This document shows, in pieces, positions 1-9,739 of a DNA stretch of 64,000 bases (positions are counted from its first letter, which is position 1; every line of letters starts with the position of its first letter). Source of the stretch: Oscillospiraceae bacterium (GTDB taxonomy: Bacteria > Bacillota > Clostridia > UBA1381). Position numbers and translations under genes: made by a program. The stretch is from positions 1 to 64,000 of the forward strand of contig JAFLUB010000006.1 in the NCBI GenBank assembly GCA_022509025.1, given 5' to 3'. Below the pieces are notes generated by a model. It searched no databases and was not told the DNA's origin. It worked only from the letters and a program-made list of their open reading frames with translations.

Positions 1-429
1 CTTAACATATGCAGCACGACTCCTTTGTATCATATTATTAATACTCTTACATAATGGTGCTATTAGAATTTTATACAAAAACAACGATGGTGTCAAGAGT
101 ATTTTTGAAATAAGTTTAACAAATTTTAAAATATTTCCAATAATTAACAAAAAGAATTTTAAAATCCATTTACTTAACAGTAAAAAATACAGAATTATGC
201 CTAAAACAAGACCTATAAACTCATACGCCCGGAATATACCGTTATTAAGATTCCATACGCAGGCTATAGCAAAAAATGTTGCCGTTGCTGAGAATATAAC
301 ATCACTCAGCGCCGTAACTACAGCCGGCGGTTTCAATACAATACGTAAAGAGCGAAAAAAATCAAACAGTAGAGAAACACAGCCTCCGCACACTACCATA
401 GCGAAAAAAACAAAAAGATCCCTGTTCAT
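1..429 (-). CDS. yabQ: Spore cortex biosynthesis protein YabQ (partial, runs off left edge)
   Basis: My own minus-strand translation is open to the window edge (MNRDLFVFFAMVVCGGCVSLLFDFFRSLRIVLKP...), membrane protein; start overlaps the yabP stop (ATGA); synteny with yabP. Confidence 0.75.
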   Translation of the reverse strand, partial: MNRDLFVFFAMVVCGGCVSLLFDFFRSLRIVLKPPAVVTALSDVIFSATATFFAIACVWNLNNGIFRAYEFIGLVLGIILYFLLLSKWILKFFLLIIGNILKFVKLISKILLTPSLFLYKILIAPLCKSINNMIQRSRAAYVK

Positions 430-686
430 CACTTAAAAAGTCCGGCAAAAAAGCCTTCTCCTGCGGCCACTGTATATTGCGCCGCCTGTATCTCACCATT
501 TACTTCCAGCATTCCCGTATCAGTATTGAGCTGGCTTATACTGAGTTTCTTTCCCTTTATAATAAGCCCGCCCATAGATGTTTTCAAAACCACCTTATTC
601 TCCGAAAACTCCGATACGTCTTTTACCCCGGACAGAGACATATGCGCTCTGTTCTTCATTGTAATCATATGCTCGGCTCTTTCCAT
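429..686 (-). CDS. yabP: Sporulation protein YabP
   Basis: 85 aa, YabP-like sequence (SLSGVKDVSEFSENKVVLKTSMGGLIIKGKKLSI); neighbours rqcP and yabQ. Confidence 0.85.
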   Translation of the reverse strand: MERAEHMITMKNRAHMSLSGVKDVSEFSENKVVLKTSMGGLIIKGKKLSISQLNTDTGMLEVNGEIQAAQYTVAAGEGFFAGLFK

Positions 687-746
687 TGTTCTCCCTCCGA
701 TATTTCACTTCTATCTGTAAAATATATGTCGGGCATAACACTTTTA

Positions 747-989
747 TTACTGAATCGGAGTATACAATGATGAAGCGTCATTTTTCAGCACATGCTCTGC
801 TAATGCGGTCACCTGTACCTTTATAACTCGTTCTCCCATTTTTATTTCTATTATATCGTTTTCCTTGACGTCATAAGACGCCTTAACGATTTTGCCGTTT
901 ACGGTTATTCTACCCTGATCACATGCTTCATTGGCAACAGAGCGTCTTTTTATCAGTCTTGAAACCTTTAAATATTTATCTATTCTCAT
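747..989 (-). CDS. rqcP: S4-domain RNA-binding protein RqcP/YabO (Hsp15-like)
   Basis: MRIDKYLKVSRLIKRRSVANEACDQGRITVNGKIVKASYDVKENDIIEI = S4 domain; start trimmed to MRIDKYL. Confidence 0.85.
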   Translation of the reverse strand: MRIDKYLKVSRLIKRRSVANEACDQGRITVNGKIVKASYDVKENDIIEIKMGERVIKVQVTALAEHVLKNDASSLYTPIQ

Positions 990-1012
990 TTTAATCCTCC
1001 ATAATAAGAAAT

Positions 1013-1042
1013 ACGGGTGCTGCATTTTTGCAGCACCCGTTA
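1013..1042 (-). terminator. Strong hairpin between HU gene and rqcP
   Basis: ACGGGTGCTGCA-loop-TGCAGCACCCGT inverted repeat; only a modest T-rich tail on minus strand, so may attenuate. Confidence 0.5.
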
Positions 1043-1059
1043 ATCATATAATAGCTCAA

Positions 1060-1335
1060 TTATTTATTTACTGTATCCTTAAGAGCCTTACCTGCCTTGA
1101 ATGCAGGAACCTTAGAAGCAGCAATCTTTATTGTCTCGCCTGTACGAGGATTCTTACCTGTTCTTGCTTCTCTGCTTCTTACCTCGAATGTACCGAAACC
1201 AACAAGCTGCACCTTGTCGCCTGCTGTTAAAGCGTCTGTGATTGATGCTGTAACTGCTGCTACTGCCTTTTCAGCGTCCTTCTTTGATAATTCTGCCTTC
1301 TGAGCCACTGCTGCAACTAATTCCGTTTTGTTCAT
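1060..1335 (-). CDS. HU family DNA-binding protein
   Basis: [25 protein letters not shown]...[44 protein letters not shown], canonical HU. Confidence 0.95.
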   Translation of the reverse strand: MNKTELVAAVAQKAELSKKDAEKAVAAVTASITDALTAGDKVQLVGFGTFEVRSREARTGKNPRTGETIKIAASKVPAFKAGKALKDTVNK

Positions 1336-1491
1336 GATTTTTCCTCCTAATCATTCAAAAAAAATTTTTTTTAATTGGAACATTTTCTACAGAAATGCCC
1401 GTTCGCTAATAATTTTATTACAATTTTTTTAATATGTCAATACTTTTCCGCCATTTTAAGCCAATTTTTCTAAAAAAATCCGTATTCTTTG

Positions 1492-2268
1492 CTATTTCTT
1501 GACCTTTTCCCATAATTCATTCAGACTTTCGGGAGAGATTTCAGCTATATCAAGACCGCTACGCTGTGCCTCCTGTTCCATTTTCCCAAAGCGATTTATA
1601 AACTTATCAGAAGCCTTTGTAAGAGCAATCTCCGGAGTAAGCCCTAAATGCCGTCCTAAATTCACAACGCTAAAGAGTAAATCACCGTATTCTTCCTCAA
1701 TTTTTTCCGCGCTGCCGCCAACAACTGCTTCCTTAAGCTCCGCGATTTCCTCGTCTATCTTATCATATACACCTTCTGCGCTGTCCCAGTCAAAACCGAC
1801 GCTGCCCGCTTTCTTCTGTATTTTTTCACTTCTCATGAGAGACGGAAGATAGTGAGGTACATCCTCAAGCATAGCGGTATATGTGGAAAGATTCTTTTCC
1901 TTCTTCTTGTTTTTTTCCCATTGTCCAAGCGCCTCCTCAGCATTTGCGGCTGTGTCTTTGCCAAACACATGCGTATGGCGGGTTATAAGCTTTTCACAAA
2001 TTTCTCTTACAACATCGTCAAAATTAAAAGCGCCTCTTTCCTCAGCAAGCCTTGCATGGAAAGCAACCTGCAAGAGCACATCGCCGAGTTCATTGGCAAA
2101 AGCATAATCATCGCCGCTGTCAAGAGCGTCTATCGCCTCGTAGCATTCCTCTATCATGCTTTTCTTTATGCTCTGGTGCGTCTGCACTCTGTCCCACGGA
2201 CAACCGTTCTCGCCTCTGAGGGTTATCAGTATGTCACGCAAATCATCTACAGTATATTTCTTCTGCAT
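1492..2268 (-). CDS. mazG: Nucleoside triphosphate pyrophosphohydrolase MazG
   Basis: MazG motifs (GENGCPWDRVQTHQSIKKSMIEECYEAIDALD...ELGDVLLQVAFHA). Confidence 0.93.
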   Translation of the reverse strand: MQKKYTVDDLRDILITLRGENGCPWDRVQTHQSIKKSMIEECYEAIDALDSGDDYAFANELGDVLLQVAFHARLAEERGAFNFDDVVREICEKLITRHTHVFGKDTAANAEEALGQWEKNKKKEKNLSTYTAMLEDVPHYLPSLMRSEKIQKKAGSVGFDWDSAEGVYDKIDEEIAELKEAVVGGSAEKIEEEYGDLLFSVVNLGRHLGLTPEIALTKASDKFINRFGKMEQEAQRSGLDIAEISPESLNELWEKVKK

Positions 2269-2334
2269 CGGTAATTCCTTCCTCCCCGTGTATAATTAAA
2301 ATAATTATATCACCTCACAGTGTTTTTTACAAGC

Positions 2335-3861
2335 CTAAGCTTTTAAAATCTTTCTCACTTCCCTGATAGATACAGCGTTGGTTATAAATAGTACCGCCGC
2401 ATATACCGCAAAAGACACAGAGCATACCACGCCGACATATATTATCCCGTCTCCCAGTACAGAAAGCGGCGCATAAATCAACCGTATTATCAGAAACATT
2501 ACTGCCGCTGCAGCGGCAGGCTTTATAATTATTGCCATAATATCCTGTTTTAAACATAGGTGTTTGCGTATAGCGCATAAATTCAGTATCATCACTACCG
2601 AATACGCGGCTAATGAGCTTATCGCGCTGCCGTAAATGTTTATTCCGGGGTTAGCAACAAGGAAATAGCTTATCGTAAGCTTTATCGCGCTGCCCACAAG
2701 TGCCGTGAAAAACGGCAGCATTATTCTTCCGGACGACTGCAAAATTGCTGATGTTATCTGCGTGACGCATATCATCACCGCACACGGAGCCACAGCTTTT
2801 AACATATCAGCCGCTGTGCTGTTATGAAACAATACTGACAGTATTTCTCCGCTCATAGTATACATTATCACCGAGCACGGCAGGGCAAGAATTATTGTAA
2901 GCCGTATTCCCATATCAGTCGCTATCCGCGCCTTGTGCATATTATCCACAGCAATCGCACCGGCAACAAGCGGCAAGATGCTTACCGAAAGCGTTGCAAG
3001 TATACCGACGGGCAGATGAAATACCGTGAGCGCATAGCCTGTATACGCGCCGTACAGAAATCTCGCTTCGTCAGCCCGGAAACCGGCGTCAAGCAGGCGC
3101 GAACGTATAAGAGTCGTGTCTGCTACGCTTATTGCGTTTGATACGACAGACGCGCATAAAAGCGGCAGCGCTACCGACATTAAGTCACGGAGTATCTCTT
3201 TAGTTCCTGAATCAGATTTTTTATGCGGTTCCTTTTTTTCAAATATATACATCAGCATAAGTATTGCTGTCGCGATAATCTCACCCGCCGTCACGCCCAT
3301 TATTGCTCCGCCGGCTGTTTTCTCCACTCCGAAGCGTATAAATAATACCGCAAGATAATATCCCGCCGCAAGCTTTATAACCGACTCCACAACCTGTGAA
3401 ACAGCTGTCGGTATCATATTCGCAACACCTTGATAATAGCTTTTATACGATGTGCCGAGAGCCACGAAAAATATTGCCGGAGAAATCATCTGAATCGCGT
3501 AGACAGCTTTTTCTTCTTTCATTGCCAACGCAAAAAACGGCGCGAAAAAATATAACAGTAATGTCCCTATAATGCCTATGACAGTCAGCAAAATAGTCGA
3601 TACCCTGACAATCTTATAAGTTCTGGCATATTCCTTTCTCGAATTTGATTCCGCTGTCAGCTTTGATATCGCAAACGGAAGCCCCGATATTATAAATGAT
3701 AAGAACATTATGTAAACCTCAAACGCAATATTGAATACCGCCATTCCTTCCTCCTGAAGTATATATGTAAGCGGTATTTTAAACACCGCGCCCAGAATTT
3801 TAGATATAGCGTTCGCTATCATAAGTATAAGAGCGCCTGTGAGAAAGCTCTGTTTTTTCAT
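2335..3861 (-). CDS. SpoVB-like polysaccharide flippase (MATE/MOP superfamily)
   Basis: 508 aa, multi-TM, MKKQSFLTGALILMIANAISKILGAVFKIPLTYIL...; adjacent to mazG as in the spoVB-yabN order. Confidence 0.85.
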   Translation of the reverse strand: MKKQSFLTGALILMIANAISKILGAVFKIPLTYILQEEGMAVFNIAFEVYIMFLSFIISGLPFAISKLTAESNSRKEYARTYKIVRVSTILLTVIGIIGTLLLYFFAPFFALAMKEEKAVYAIQMISPAIFFVALGTSYKSYYQGVANMIPTAVSQVVESVIKLAAGYYLAVLFIRFGVEKTAGGAIMGVTAGEIIATAILMLMYIFEKKEPHKKSDSGTKEILRDLMSVALPLLCASVVSNAISVADTTLIRSRLLDAGFRADEARFLYGAYTGYALTVFHLPVGILATLSVSILPLVAGAIAVDNMHKARIATDMGIRLTIILALPCSVIMYTMSGEILSVLFHNSTAADMLKAVAPCAVMICVTQITSAILQSSGRIMLPFFTALVGSAIKLTISYFLVANPGINIYGSAISSLAAYSVVMILNLCAIRKHLCLKQDIMAIIIKPAAAAAVMFLIIRLIYAPLSVLGDGIIYVGVVCSVSFAVYAAVLFITNAVSIREVRKILKA

Positions 3862-3939
3862 TATTTAAAACACTTCCTTTTATGTCTTGTCTATAAATAA
3901 TATTTGTGCTATAATGGTTTTAGAATAGGAGTGTTTAAA

Positions 3940-5205
3940 ATGATTATTAAGAAGATTTCAGTTGCAAACGGCGCAGTGCGCGTTCCCGGTGACAAATCAA
4001 TCTCACACAGAGCTGTAATGCTTGGCTCAATCGCTGACGGCATCACGGAAATAACCGGATTTTTAATGGGGGCTGACTGCCTTTCAACTATAGATTGTTT
4101 TCGGAAAATGGGTGTGGATATAGACGTAAGTCCTGAGAAAGTAATTGTAAAAGGCAAAGGCCTCAGAGGGCTTCAGCGCCCTCAAGAAACTCTTTATACA
4201 GGCAATAGCGGAACTACAACGCGTCTTTTATGCGGTATACTTGCCGCGCAGGATTTTGATACGTCTATCACAGGTGACGCGTCTATTGAAAAACGTCCTA
4301 TGGGCAGAGTGACAAAGCCTCTTTCACTAATGGGCGCGCAGATTGAAAACGAATATTGTCCGCTTCATATACACGGAACAAAGCTTCACGGAATAGACTA
4401 TAAAATGAGTGTTGCGTCAGCGCAGGTTAAAACCGCGATTATTCTCGCCGGACTTTACGCGGATGGAACAACCATCATAAGAGAAACAGAAAAATCCCGC
4501 GACCACACAGAGCTTATGCTCGGCGCAATGGGCGCGGATATAAAGGTGGACGGACTTAATATAACGGTAAATAAAACAAACAGCCTGAAGGCTGTAAAAG
4601 TAAACGTTCCCGGAGATATTTCCTCAGCCGCGTTCTTTATGGTGCTGGGACTGATTATGCCAAATTCCTGCATCACAATAGAAAACGTGGGTATAAACCC
4701 AACGCGTACAGGTATTATAGATGTTCTCCGGAACATGGGCGCAGACATAGAGCTTAACAATATACGCGAAAGCGCCGGAGAAAGCGTGGCTGATATTACG
4801 GTACGTTCCTCATCACTCAAAGGAACAGAAATAGGCGGAGATATTATTCCGCGTCTTATAGACGAGCTTCCTGTTATTGCCGTCGCGGCGGTGTTTGCAA
4901 AGGGACAGACAGTTATTAAGGATGCTCAGGAATTAAAAGTCAAGGAAACAAACAGGATACGCGCCGTTGTGGACGAGTTTTCAAAATGCGGTATTGATAT
5001 CACCGAAACGGACGACGGTATGATTATCAACGGCGGAAAGGATATTCACGGGGCAGACTTTAAAACATACGGCGACCACAGAATGGCAATGAGTCTCACT
5101 GTGCTTGCTCAGCTCGCCGATGGAGAGTCAACACTTGACGACAGCGACTGCGCATGCGTGTCTTATCCGGACTTCTTTGATGATTTTTACAGGTTAGATA
5201 ATTAA
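3940..5205 (+). CDS. aroA: 3-phosphoshikimate 1-carboxyvinyltransferase (EPSP synthase)
   Basis: VPGDKSISHRAVMLGSIADG, LYTGNSGTTTRLLCGILA, KVKETNRI, YGDHRMAMSL motifs; likely start at MIIKKISVAN rather than 3904. Confidence 0.95.
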   Translation: MIIKKISVANGAVRVPGDKSISHRAVMLGSIADGITEITGFLMGADCLSTIDCFRKMGVDIDVSPEKVIVKGKGLRGLQRPQETLYTGNSGTTTRLLCGILAAQDFDTSITGDASIEKRPMGRVTKPLSLMGAQIENEYCPLHIHGTKLHGIDYKMSVASAQVKTAIILAGLYADGTTIIRETEKSRDHTELMLGAMGADIKVDGLNITVNKTNSLKAVKVNVPGDISSAAFFMVLGLIMPNSCITIENVGINPTRTGIIDVLRNMGADIELNNIRESAGESVADITVRSSSLKGTEIGGDIIPRLIDELPVIAVAAVFAKGQTVIKDAQELKVKETNRIRAVVDEFSKCGIDITETDDGMIINGGKDIHGADFKTYGDHRMAMSLTVLAQLADGESTLDDSDCACVSYPDFFDDFYRLDN

Positions 5206-5218
5206 TCACACATAAAAA

Positions 5219-5238
5219 GCAGGTGCCTACGCACCTGC
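5219..5238 (-). terminator. Rho-independent terminator
   Basis: GCAGGTGCGTAGGCACCTGC followed by TTTTTA on minus strand. Confidence 0.75.
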
Positions 5239-5583
5239 TCTTGCTCCCAGCATTTTCTTTATCATCTTTACATCAAATTCAAGAACTCCTACACGTTCCT
5301 CTATATCCTTCGCAATCATGACGTTTTTAGCTAAGTCAGTGTGATTTTCAAGCAACAGCTGAACCTTCGGGGCAATATCCGTTTCCACAAGATATGCAGT
5401 CTTTTTAAGTGAACTGATATCACCTTGCATAGTTTTGATATCACCTTGCATAGTTTTGATATCACCTTGCATAGTTCTGATATCACCTTGCATGGTATCC
5501 ATCCGGCTCTCCATACTGTCCATCCGATTTTCTATTCCGTCAATTTTAGCAACTAATAACTCAAGCAATTCTCTGTCTGTCAT
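5227..5583 (-). CDS. Small coiled-coil protein with heptad tandem repeats
   Basis: 118 aa; (MQGDIKT)n heptads encoded by a 21-bp tandem repeat; no recognised enzyme family. Confidence 0.7.
   Translation of the reverse strand: MTDRELLELLVAKIDGIENRMDSMESRMDTMQGDIRTMQGDIKTMQGDIKTMQGDISSLKKTAYLVETDIAPKVQLLLENHTDLAKNVMIAKDIEERVGVLEFDVKMIKKMLGARAGA
5416..5495. repeat. 21-bp tandem repeat inside coiled-coil CDS (~3.8 copies)
   Basis: gatatcaccttgcatagtttt repeated head-to-tail from 5416 with only single-base differences. Confidence 0.9.
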
Positions 5584-5653
5584 AATATCACCACCTTGGC
5601 TGTATCTCGTTTAGATTATTCTATCACATTCTCAAAATAATTTCAAGATATTT

Positions 5654-6612
5654 CTATTTATTCTTCCTGAAGGTGAATACCTTCATAAACACGAACGTGA
5701 CCGGCACGCCTATAACTGCTGCGAGAGCATATGCTATAACGCTCGGACCATGAACAAATCGGTCAAACAGCCATACTATAACAGTCTGTATAATAAAATT
5801 CGGTATATAGGATATGAAAAACTTTATAAATTTTACAAAACCCAGTTTCTCCTTAAATGTAATATAGCTGTTTAAGATATACGATACTACGTTCGATGTT
5901 ACATATCCCGGAAAAAAAGCAAGTGTGGTATCCGGTATAAATAATGAGTATATAGTCGAAAAGACAACATTGCTGAGAGTATTTATAACTCCGACAATCA
6001 GGAATGCAAGAAATTCACGCGAAAAGAACATTTTAAACTCAGACGGCTTATATTCGTTCCAGTCTATCAGTTCATTTCCTCTGATTATCTTTGCCATATC
6101 GGAAATTTCAGCCAGCGGTGTGTCTGAAAGTGAGTCAGAATAGAACTCCTCACACTTTGCGTCAGGAAAAGTTTCATAAAGACGCTTTACCTTTTCTTCG
6201 CCCCAGCAGTTTTCGCCGGTGTATAATCCGCTATGCTTATCCACTCTTGATGCGATAAGATTTTTTATACCAATTCTGTCACATATGGGAGAAAGCAAAA
6301 ATTCAGGCGATGCCGAGATGATTATATCATCCTCCTTCTGCCTACTTGTATACCACTGTTTGATTTTATGTTCGTTTATATTCCAGAAATCCGCTAATGC
6401 CTCGTCAATGTCAGGCACATACCTCAAAAAGCGGTACATCCTTTCCTTAAACTGAGTTTTAGTTTTCGCGCCAAGAATATATAGAAAAAAAGACCACGCC
6501 ATACCCGGCACGCTAAGAAGTATTTTCGGATATCTTTTAAGGCAGTAAAAATAAAAGTCCTTTGTGCTGTCGCTGTCATAAATCGTTTCATCAAAATCAT
6601 AAATATTCAATG
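5654..6612 (-). CDS. HAD-IB family phosphatase fused to C-terminal GtrA-like membrane domain
   Basis: N-term NIYDFDETIYDSDSTKDFYFYCLKRYP (HAD motif I); C-term FLAFLIVGVINTLSNVVFSTIYSLF...VTFVFMKVFTFRKNK (GtrA-like, 4 TM). TTG start preceded by GGAGG. Confidence 0.8.
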
Positions 6613-6623
6613 CCCTATCCTCC

Positions 6624-7091
6624 CTATTTAAGCAGTGCGATTGCCATTGCGGATATTCCTTCGCCTCTGCCCTCAAAGCCGAGTTTTTCAGTTGTTGTGG
6701 CTTTCACGCTTACTGCGTCTAATCCTATTCCCAAATCACCGGCAATGTTCTGACGCATTTCATTAATATACGGGGACATTTTCGGACGCTGAGCTATTAT
6801 AGTTAAATCTATATTCTCTACAGCATAACCTCTTTCAGATATTTTTCTTACCACTTCACGCAGAAGAACTCTGCTGTCCGCCCCCTTATAGCGTTCATCG
6901 GTATCCGGGAAGTGTGCGCCTATATCTCCCATAGCCGCCGCGCCCAGAAGCGCATCTGACAGCGCGTGCAATGCAACATCTGCATCGCTGTGTCCAAGCA
7001 ATCCCTTATCATACGGGATTTTTACTCCGCATATTATACAGTCCCGTCCCTCTACAAGCTTATGAACATCGTATCCTTGTCCTATTCTCAC
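6624..7091 (-). CDS. ispF: 2-C-methyl-D-erythritol 2,4-cyclodiphosphate synthase
   Basis: [75 protein letters not shown] start after GGAGG. Confidence 0.95.
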   Translation of the reverse strand: MRIGQGYDVHKLVEGRDCIICGVKIPYDKGLLGHSDADVALHALSDALLGAAAMGDIGAHFPDTDERYKGADSRVLLREVVRKISERGYAVENIDLTIIAQRPKMSPYINEMRQNIAGDLGIGLDAVSVKATTTEKLGFEGRGEGISAMAIALLK

Positions 7092-7169
7092 GATAATCCT
7101 CCATTCTATAATAAATCGAAACGTAGAAAAGGCAGGCAGCAAATTACATTTGCAGCTCACCCATGCGGT

Positions 7170-7263
7170 CAGGAATCAACCAGGTTGCCCTTTTGAGGAA
7201 CGCCGACGTATGTTGATACGTGGAGTTCCGAAAAAGGGTAAGATGCGCCGCTTATTTTTCGCG
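7170..7263. repeat. Family B intergenic palindromic repeat, copy 1
   Basis: ggttgcccttttgaggaac...cgtatgttgatacg...gttccgaaaaagggtaagatgcgccgcttatttttcgcg; shared with 33349-33455 and 52081-52185. Confidence 0.85.
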
Positions 7264-7932
7264 TTTTTCAAGTATTTTTTCAGCTATAATTATATCGTCC
7301 GGCGTTGTTATCTTAATATTATCATAGCTGCCCTGGCTTATTCTTACTCTGACTCCGTAGTGTTCGGCAATCATACAGTCATCGGTCGCCTCAAAACCTT
7401 CGCATGCCGCTTTTTGGTGTAGCGCAAGAATTTTATCAAGATAAAACACCTGCGGTGTTTGTATAAGATACGTCAATTCACGGTCAACTGTGCCTGATAT
7501 AAATCCGTCCTTCGAGCTTTTTAACGTGTCCTTGCACTTTACTCCCACCGCCGCGGCTCCATACTTTACACAGTCAGCTATTGAAGCATCTATTTCAGCG
7601 CCGGTAACAAGCGCTCTTGCCCCGTCATGAATAAGCACTATATCACCTTGCGCGCACTTTAAACCGTTCATAACTGACTGCTGACGGCTTAAACCTCCAA
7701 CAGTAATATGTCTTACTTTCGTTATGCCGCAGTCCTTTATAATTCTTTCACATTCGCCCACATCACTTTCACCTGAAACAAGAACAATATCATCAATATT
7801 TTTGTTTCTCTCAAATGCTGCGAGCGTAAAATAAAGTATTTCTTTATCTTTTATTTTAAGCAGCAGCTTATTTTTATCCGCGCCCATACGCGTTCCCTTA
7901 CCGCCCGCAACAATAATTGCTGTGATTTTCAT
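7252..7932 (-). CDS. ispD: 2-C-methyl-D-erythritol 4-phosphate cytidylyltransferase
   Basis: MKITAIIVAGGKGTRMGADKNKLLLKIKDKEILYFTLAAFERN...LIHDGARALV. Confidence 0.94.
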   Translation of the reverse strand: MKITAIIVAGGKGTRMGADKNKLLLKIKDKEILYFTLAAFERNKNIDDIVLVSGESDVGECERIIKDCGITKVRHITVGGLSRQQSVMNGLKCAQGDIVLIHDGARALVTGAEIDASIADCVKYGAAAVGVKCKDTLKSSKDGFISGTVDRELTYLIQTPQVFYLDKILALHQKAACEGFEATDDCMIAEHYGVRVRISQGSYDNIKITTPDDIIIAEKILEKREK

Positions 7933-7952
7933 ACTATCCTCCCAAATTACGA

Positions 7953-7986
7953 AACCGGCACATTTCAAAATGAAATGTGCCGTTTT
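7953..7986 (-). terminator. Hairpin between carD-like gene and ispD
   Basis: aacCGGCACATTTCaaaatGAAATGTGCCGtttt inverted repeat. Confidence 0.65.
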
Positions 7987-8470
7987 AAACGAGTGCTTCC
8001 ACTGTATCATTCATTATACTTTCAATATCGCTTATATCCGCAACCTCTGAAAGAACAAGCTCGCTGACCACAATCTGCTTCGCGCTTCCTAACGTCTTTC
8101 TCTCACTTGTAGAAAGACCTTTCAGTCTGTCCCGGTACATGAGTTCTTTCACAACAACAAGCACCTGATATATATCACCTGATTTAACCTTTACAAGATT
8201 ATCCCTCTGGCGCTTGTTCCAGTTATCATCGCCTTCAACCACTGCATCACGAAAACATTGGAGTACTTTTTTTGCCTCCTGCTTGTCGATAATCGGACGA
8301 ATACCTATGCTGTCCACACTTTCTAAAGGAACATTAGTAACCATGTTTCCTATGGCAAATCTGACAACATAATATTGACGTTTTTTGCCGACAATTTCCA
8401 TCTCTTTAATTTCTTCTACTGTCCCAGCGCCATGCATTGGATGTACAACCTTATCGCCTACGCAATACAT
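7985..8470 (-). CDS. CarD family transcriptional regulator
   Basis: MYCVGDKVVHPMHGAGTVEEIKEMEIVGKKRQYYVVRFAIGNMVTNVPLESVDSIGIRPI, CarD/CdnL N-terminal RNAP-interaction domain. Confidence 0.92.
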   Translation of the reverse strand: MYCVGDKVVHPMHGAGTVEEIKEMEIVGKKRQYYVVRFAIGNMVTNVPLESVDSIGIRPIIDKQEAKKVLQCFRDAVVEGDDNWNKRQRDNLVKVKSGDIYQVLVVVKELMYRDRLKGLSTSERKTLGSAKQIVVSELVLSEVADISDIESIMNDTVEALV

Positions 8471-8616
8471 ATTGTCACCGCCTTTCTGCTAAATCAATAC
8501 AACTTATGGTTACATCAATTATAACATATTTTTATTAAAAAGTCAATTTTTGTACGAAAGAAAAAAAATTTTTTTACACGTTTTTATGCCGTATCTCTGA
8601 ATAAATAAATGAATTA

Positions 8617-8645
8617 TTGCTAAATACTCTTTACCGTGGTATACT
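8617..8645 (+). promoter_or_regulatory. Putative sigma-A promoter
   Basis: TTGCTA-17 nt-TATACT upstream of the 8669 CDS. Confidence 0.55.
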
Positions 8646-8668
8646 GATTAAAAGGAGTTGATAGAAAT

Positions 8669-9676
8669 ATGAAAAAAAGACAAATTATTTCCGCTATATC
8701 AGCGGCACTGATTTTATTGTCAGGGGTATCCGTATGTGCGGAAGCGGCATGGAGCGATATCAGCGTGCAACCAAATGTAATCAATGTTTTTGTAAATAAC
8801 AATCATATCGGTGCGGATAATTTTCTATTTGAAGGAACCACATATCTGCCTATACGCGCAGTCAGCGAAGCGCTTAATCTTACGGTTGATTACGATGATG
8901 CAACAAAAACCGCATCGATAAGCGGTAACACAAGCGCGACAAGCTATAAAGGTAAAAAAGTGCTTGTACTTGGCGACAGCAACAGCGCGCTTACCAGCAA
9001 GACACTTGAAACTGACAAGGGAGACTGGAAGCACTGGTTCTCAGAAATAGTACAGCCTGCCGAGATGAACTGTGTAGCAGTCGGTGGCGCGACGTTATGT
9101 GACAAGGAGGACACTGTTTACGACGGTAATCCTCATTATGACGCTGATAACAGAGGTCAGAACACATTCGGCAATCAGGTACAGAAAATCATAAATAATC
9201 ATTATGAAGAGCCTGACGTTATAATTATTCTTTACGGAATGAATGATGGAATACAAAACCTCTCCGACGAGGATGTTGAAGCAGCATTTATGAAATCATA
9301 TTATGGCTATGACCCTGTACCCTTAGCTGAGGTTGACCGTACTACATATGCCGGGGCATTCAGATATGTGAATGAAACGCTAAGAAATCTCTATCCAAAT
9401 GCTCAGATTGCAGCCTGCACTCCGATACAGCAGGCTGAGGGAAGCCGCACGTACGTAAAGGTTAAACAAACTTCGGACAGTATTATAAAGCTTGCAAGAC
9501 GTATGTCAATCCCAGTATGGGATACAGGCGGAGAAAGCGGCATATACGTCTCATACGGTGATTACGGAACAGCCAAGACACAGGATTTAGGTGATGGTCT
9601 GCATGTTAATGGTTATGGCGCAAGAAAGCTCGGAAGATATATAGCATCAAAATTTGTTCAATATTTCAGTTTTTGA
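8669..9676 (+). CDS. Secreted SGNH/GDSL hydrolase with N-terminal copper-amine-oxidase-like domain
   Basis: Signal peptide; FLFEGTTYLPIRAVSEALNLTVDYDDATKTASISG (Cu_amine_oxidN1-like); VLVLGDSNSALTSKT and YGMNDG SGNH blocks, DGLHVNGYG. Confidence 0.82.
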   Translation: MKKRQIISAISAALILLSGVSVCAEAAWSDISVQPNVINVFVNNNHIGADNFLFEGTTYLPIRAVSEALNLTVDYDDATKTASISGNTSATSYKGKKVLVLGDSNSALTSKTLETDKGDWKHWFSEIVQPAEMNCVAVGGATLCDKEDTVYDGNPHYDADNRGQNTFGNQVQKIINNHYEEPDVIIILYGMNDGIQNLSDEDVEAAFMKSYYGYDPVPLAEVDRTTYAGAFRYVNETLRNLYPNAQIAACTPIQQAEGSRTYVKVKQTSDSIIKLARRMSIPVWDTGGESGIYVSYGDYGTAKTQDLGDGLHVNGYGARKLGRYIASKFVQYFSF

Positions 9677-9680
9677 TTTC

Positions 9681-9736
9681 AAAAAAGAGGCTGCCGCAAA
9701 ATGATTTTTAATCATTTTTGCGGTAGCCTCTTTTTT
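9681..9736. terminator. Bidirectional terminator between convergent genes
   Basis: aaaaaagaggctgccgcaaaatgattttt/aatcatttttgcggtagcctctttttt long inverted repeat. Confidence 0.9.
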
Positions 9737-9739
9737 ATA

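Noticed and set aside
7150-7422. [46 protein letters not shown]
   Set aside because: It is the translation of family B repeat running into the antisense of ispD; the related peptide VPKKGE.RRLFFA at 33397 comes from another repeat copy. No independent coding evidence.
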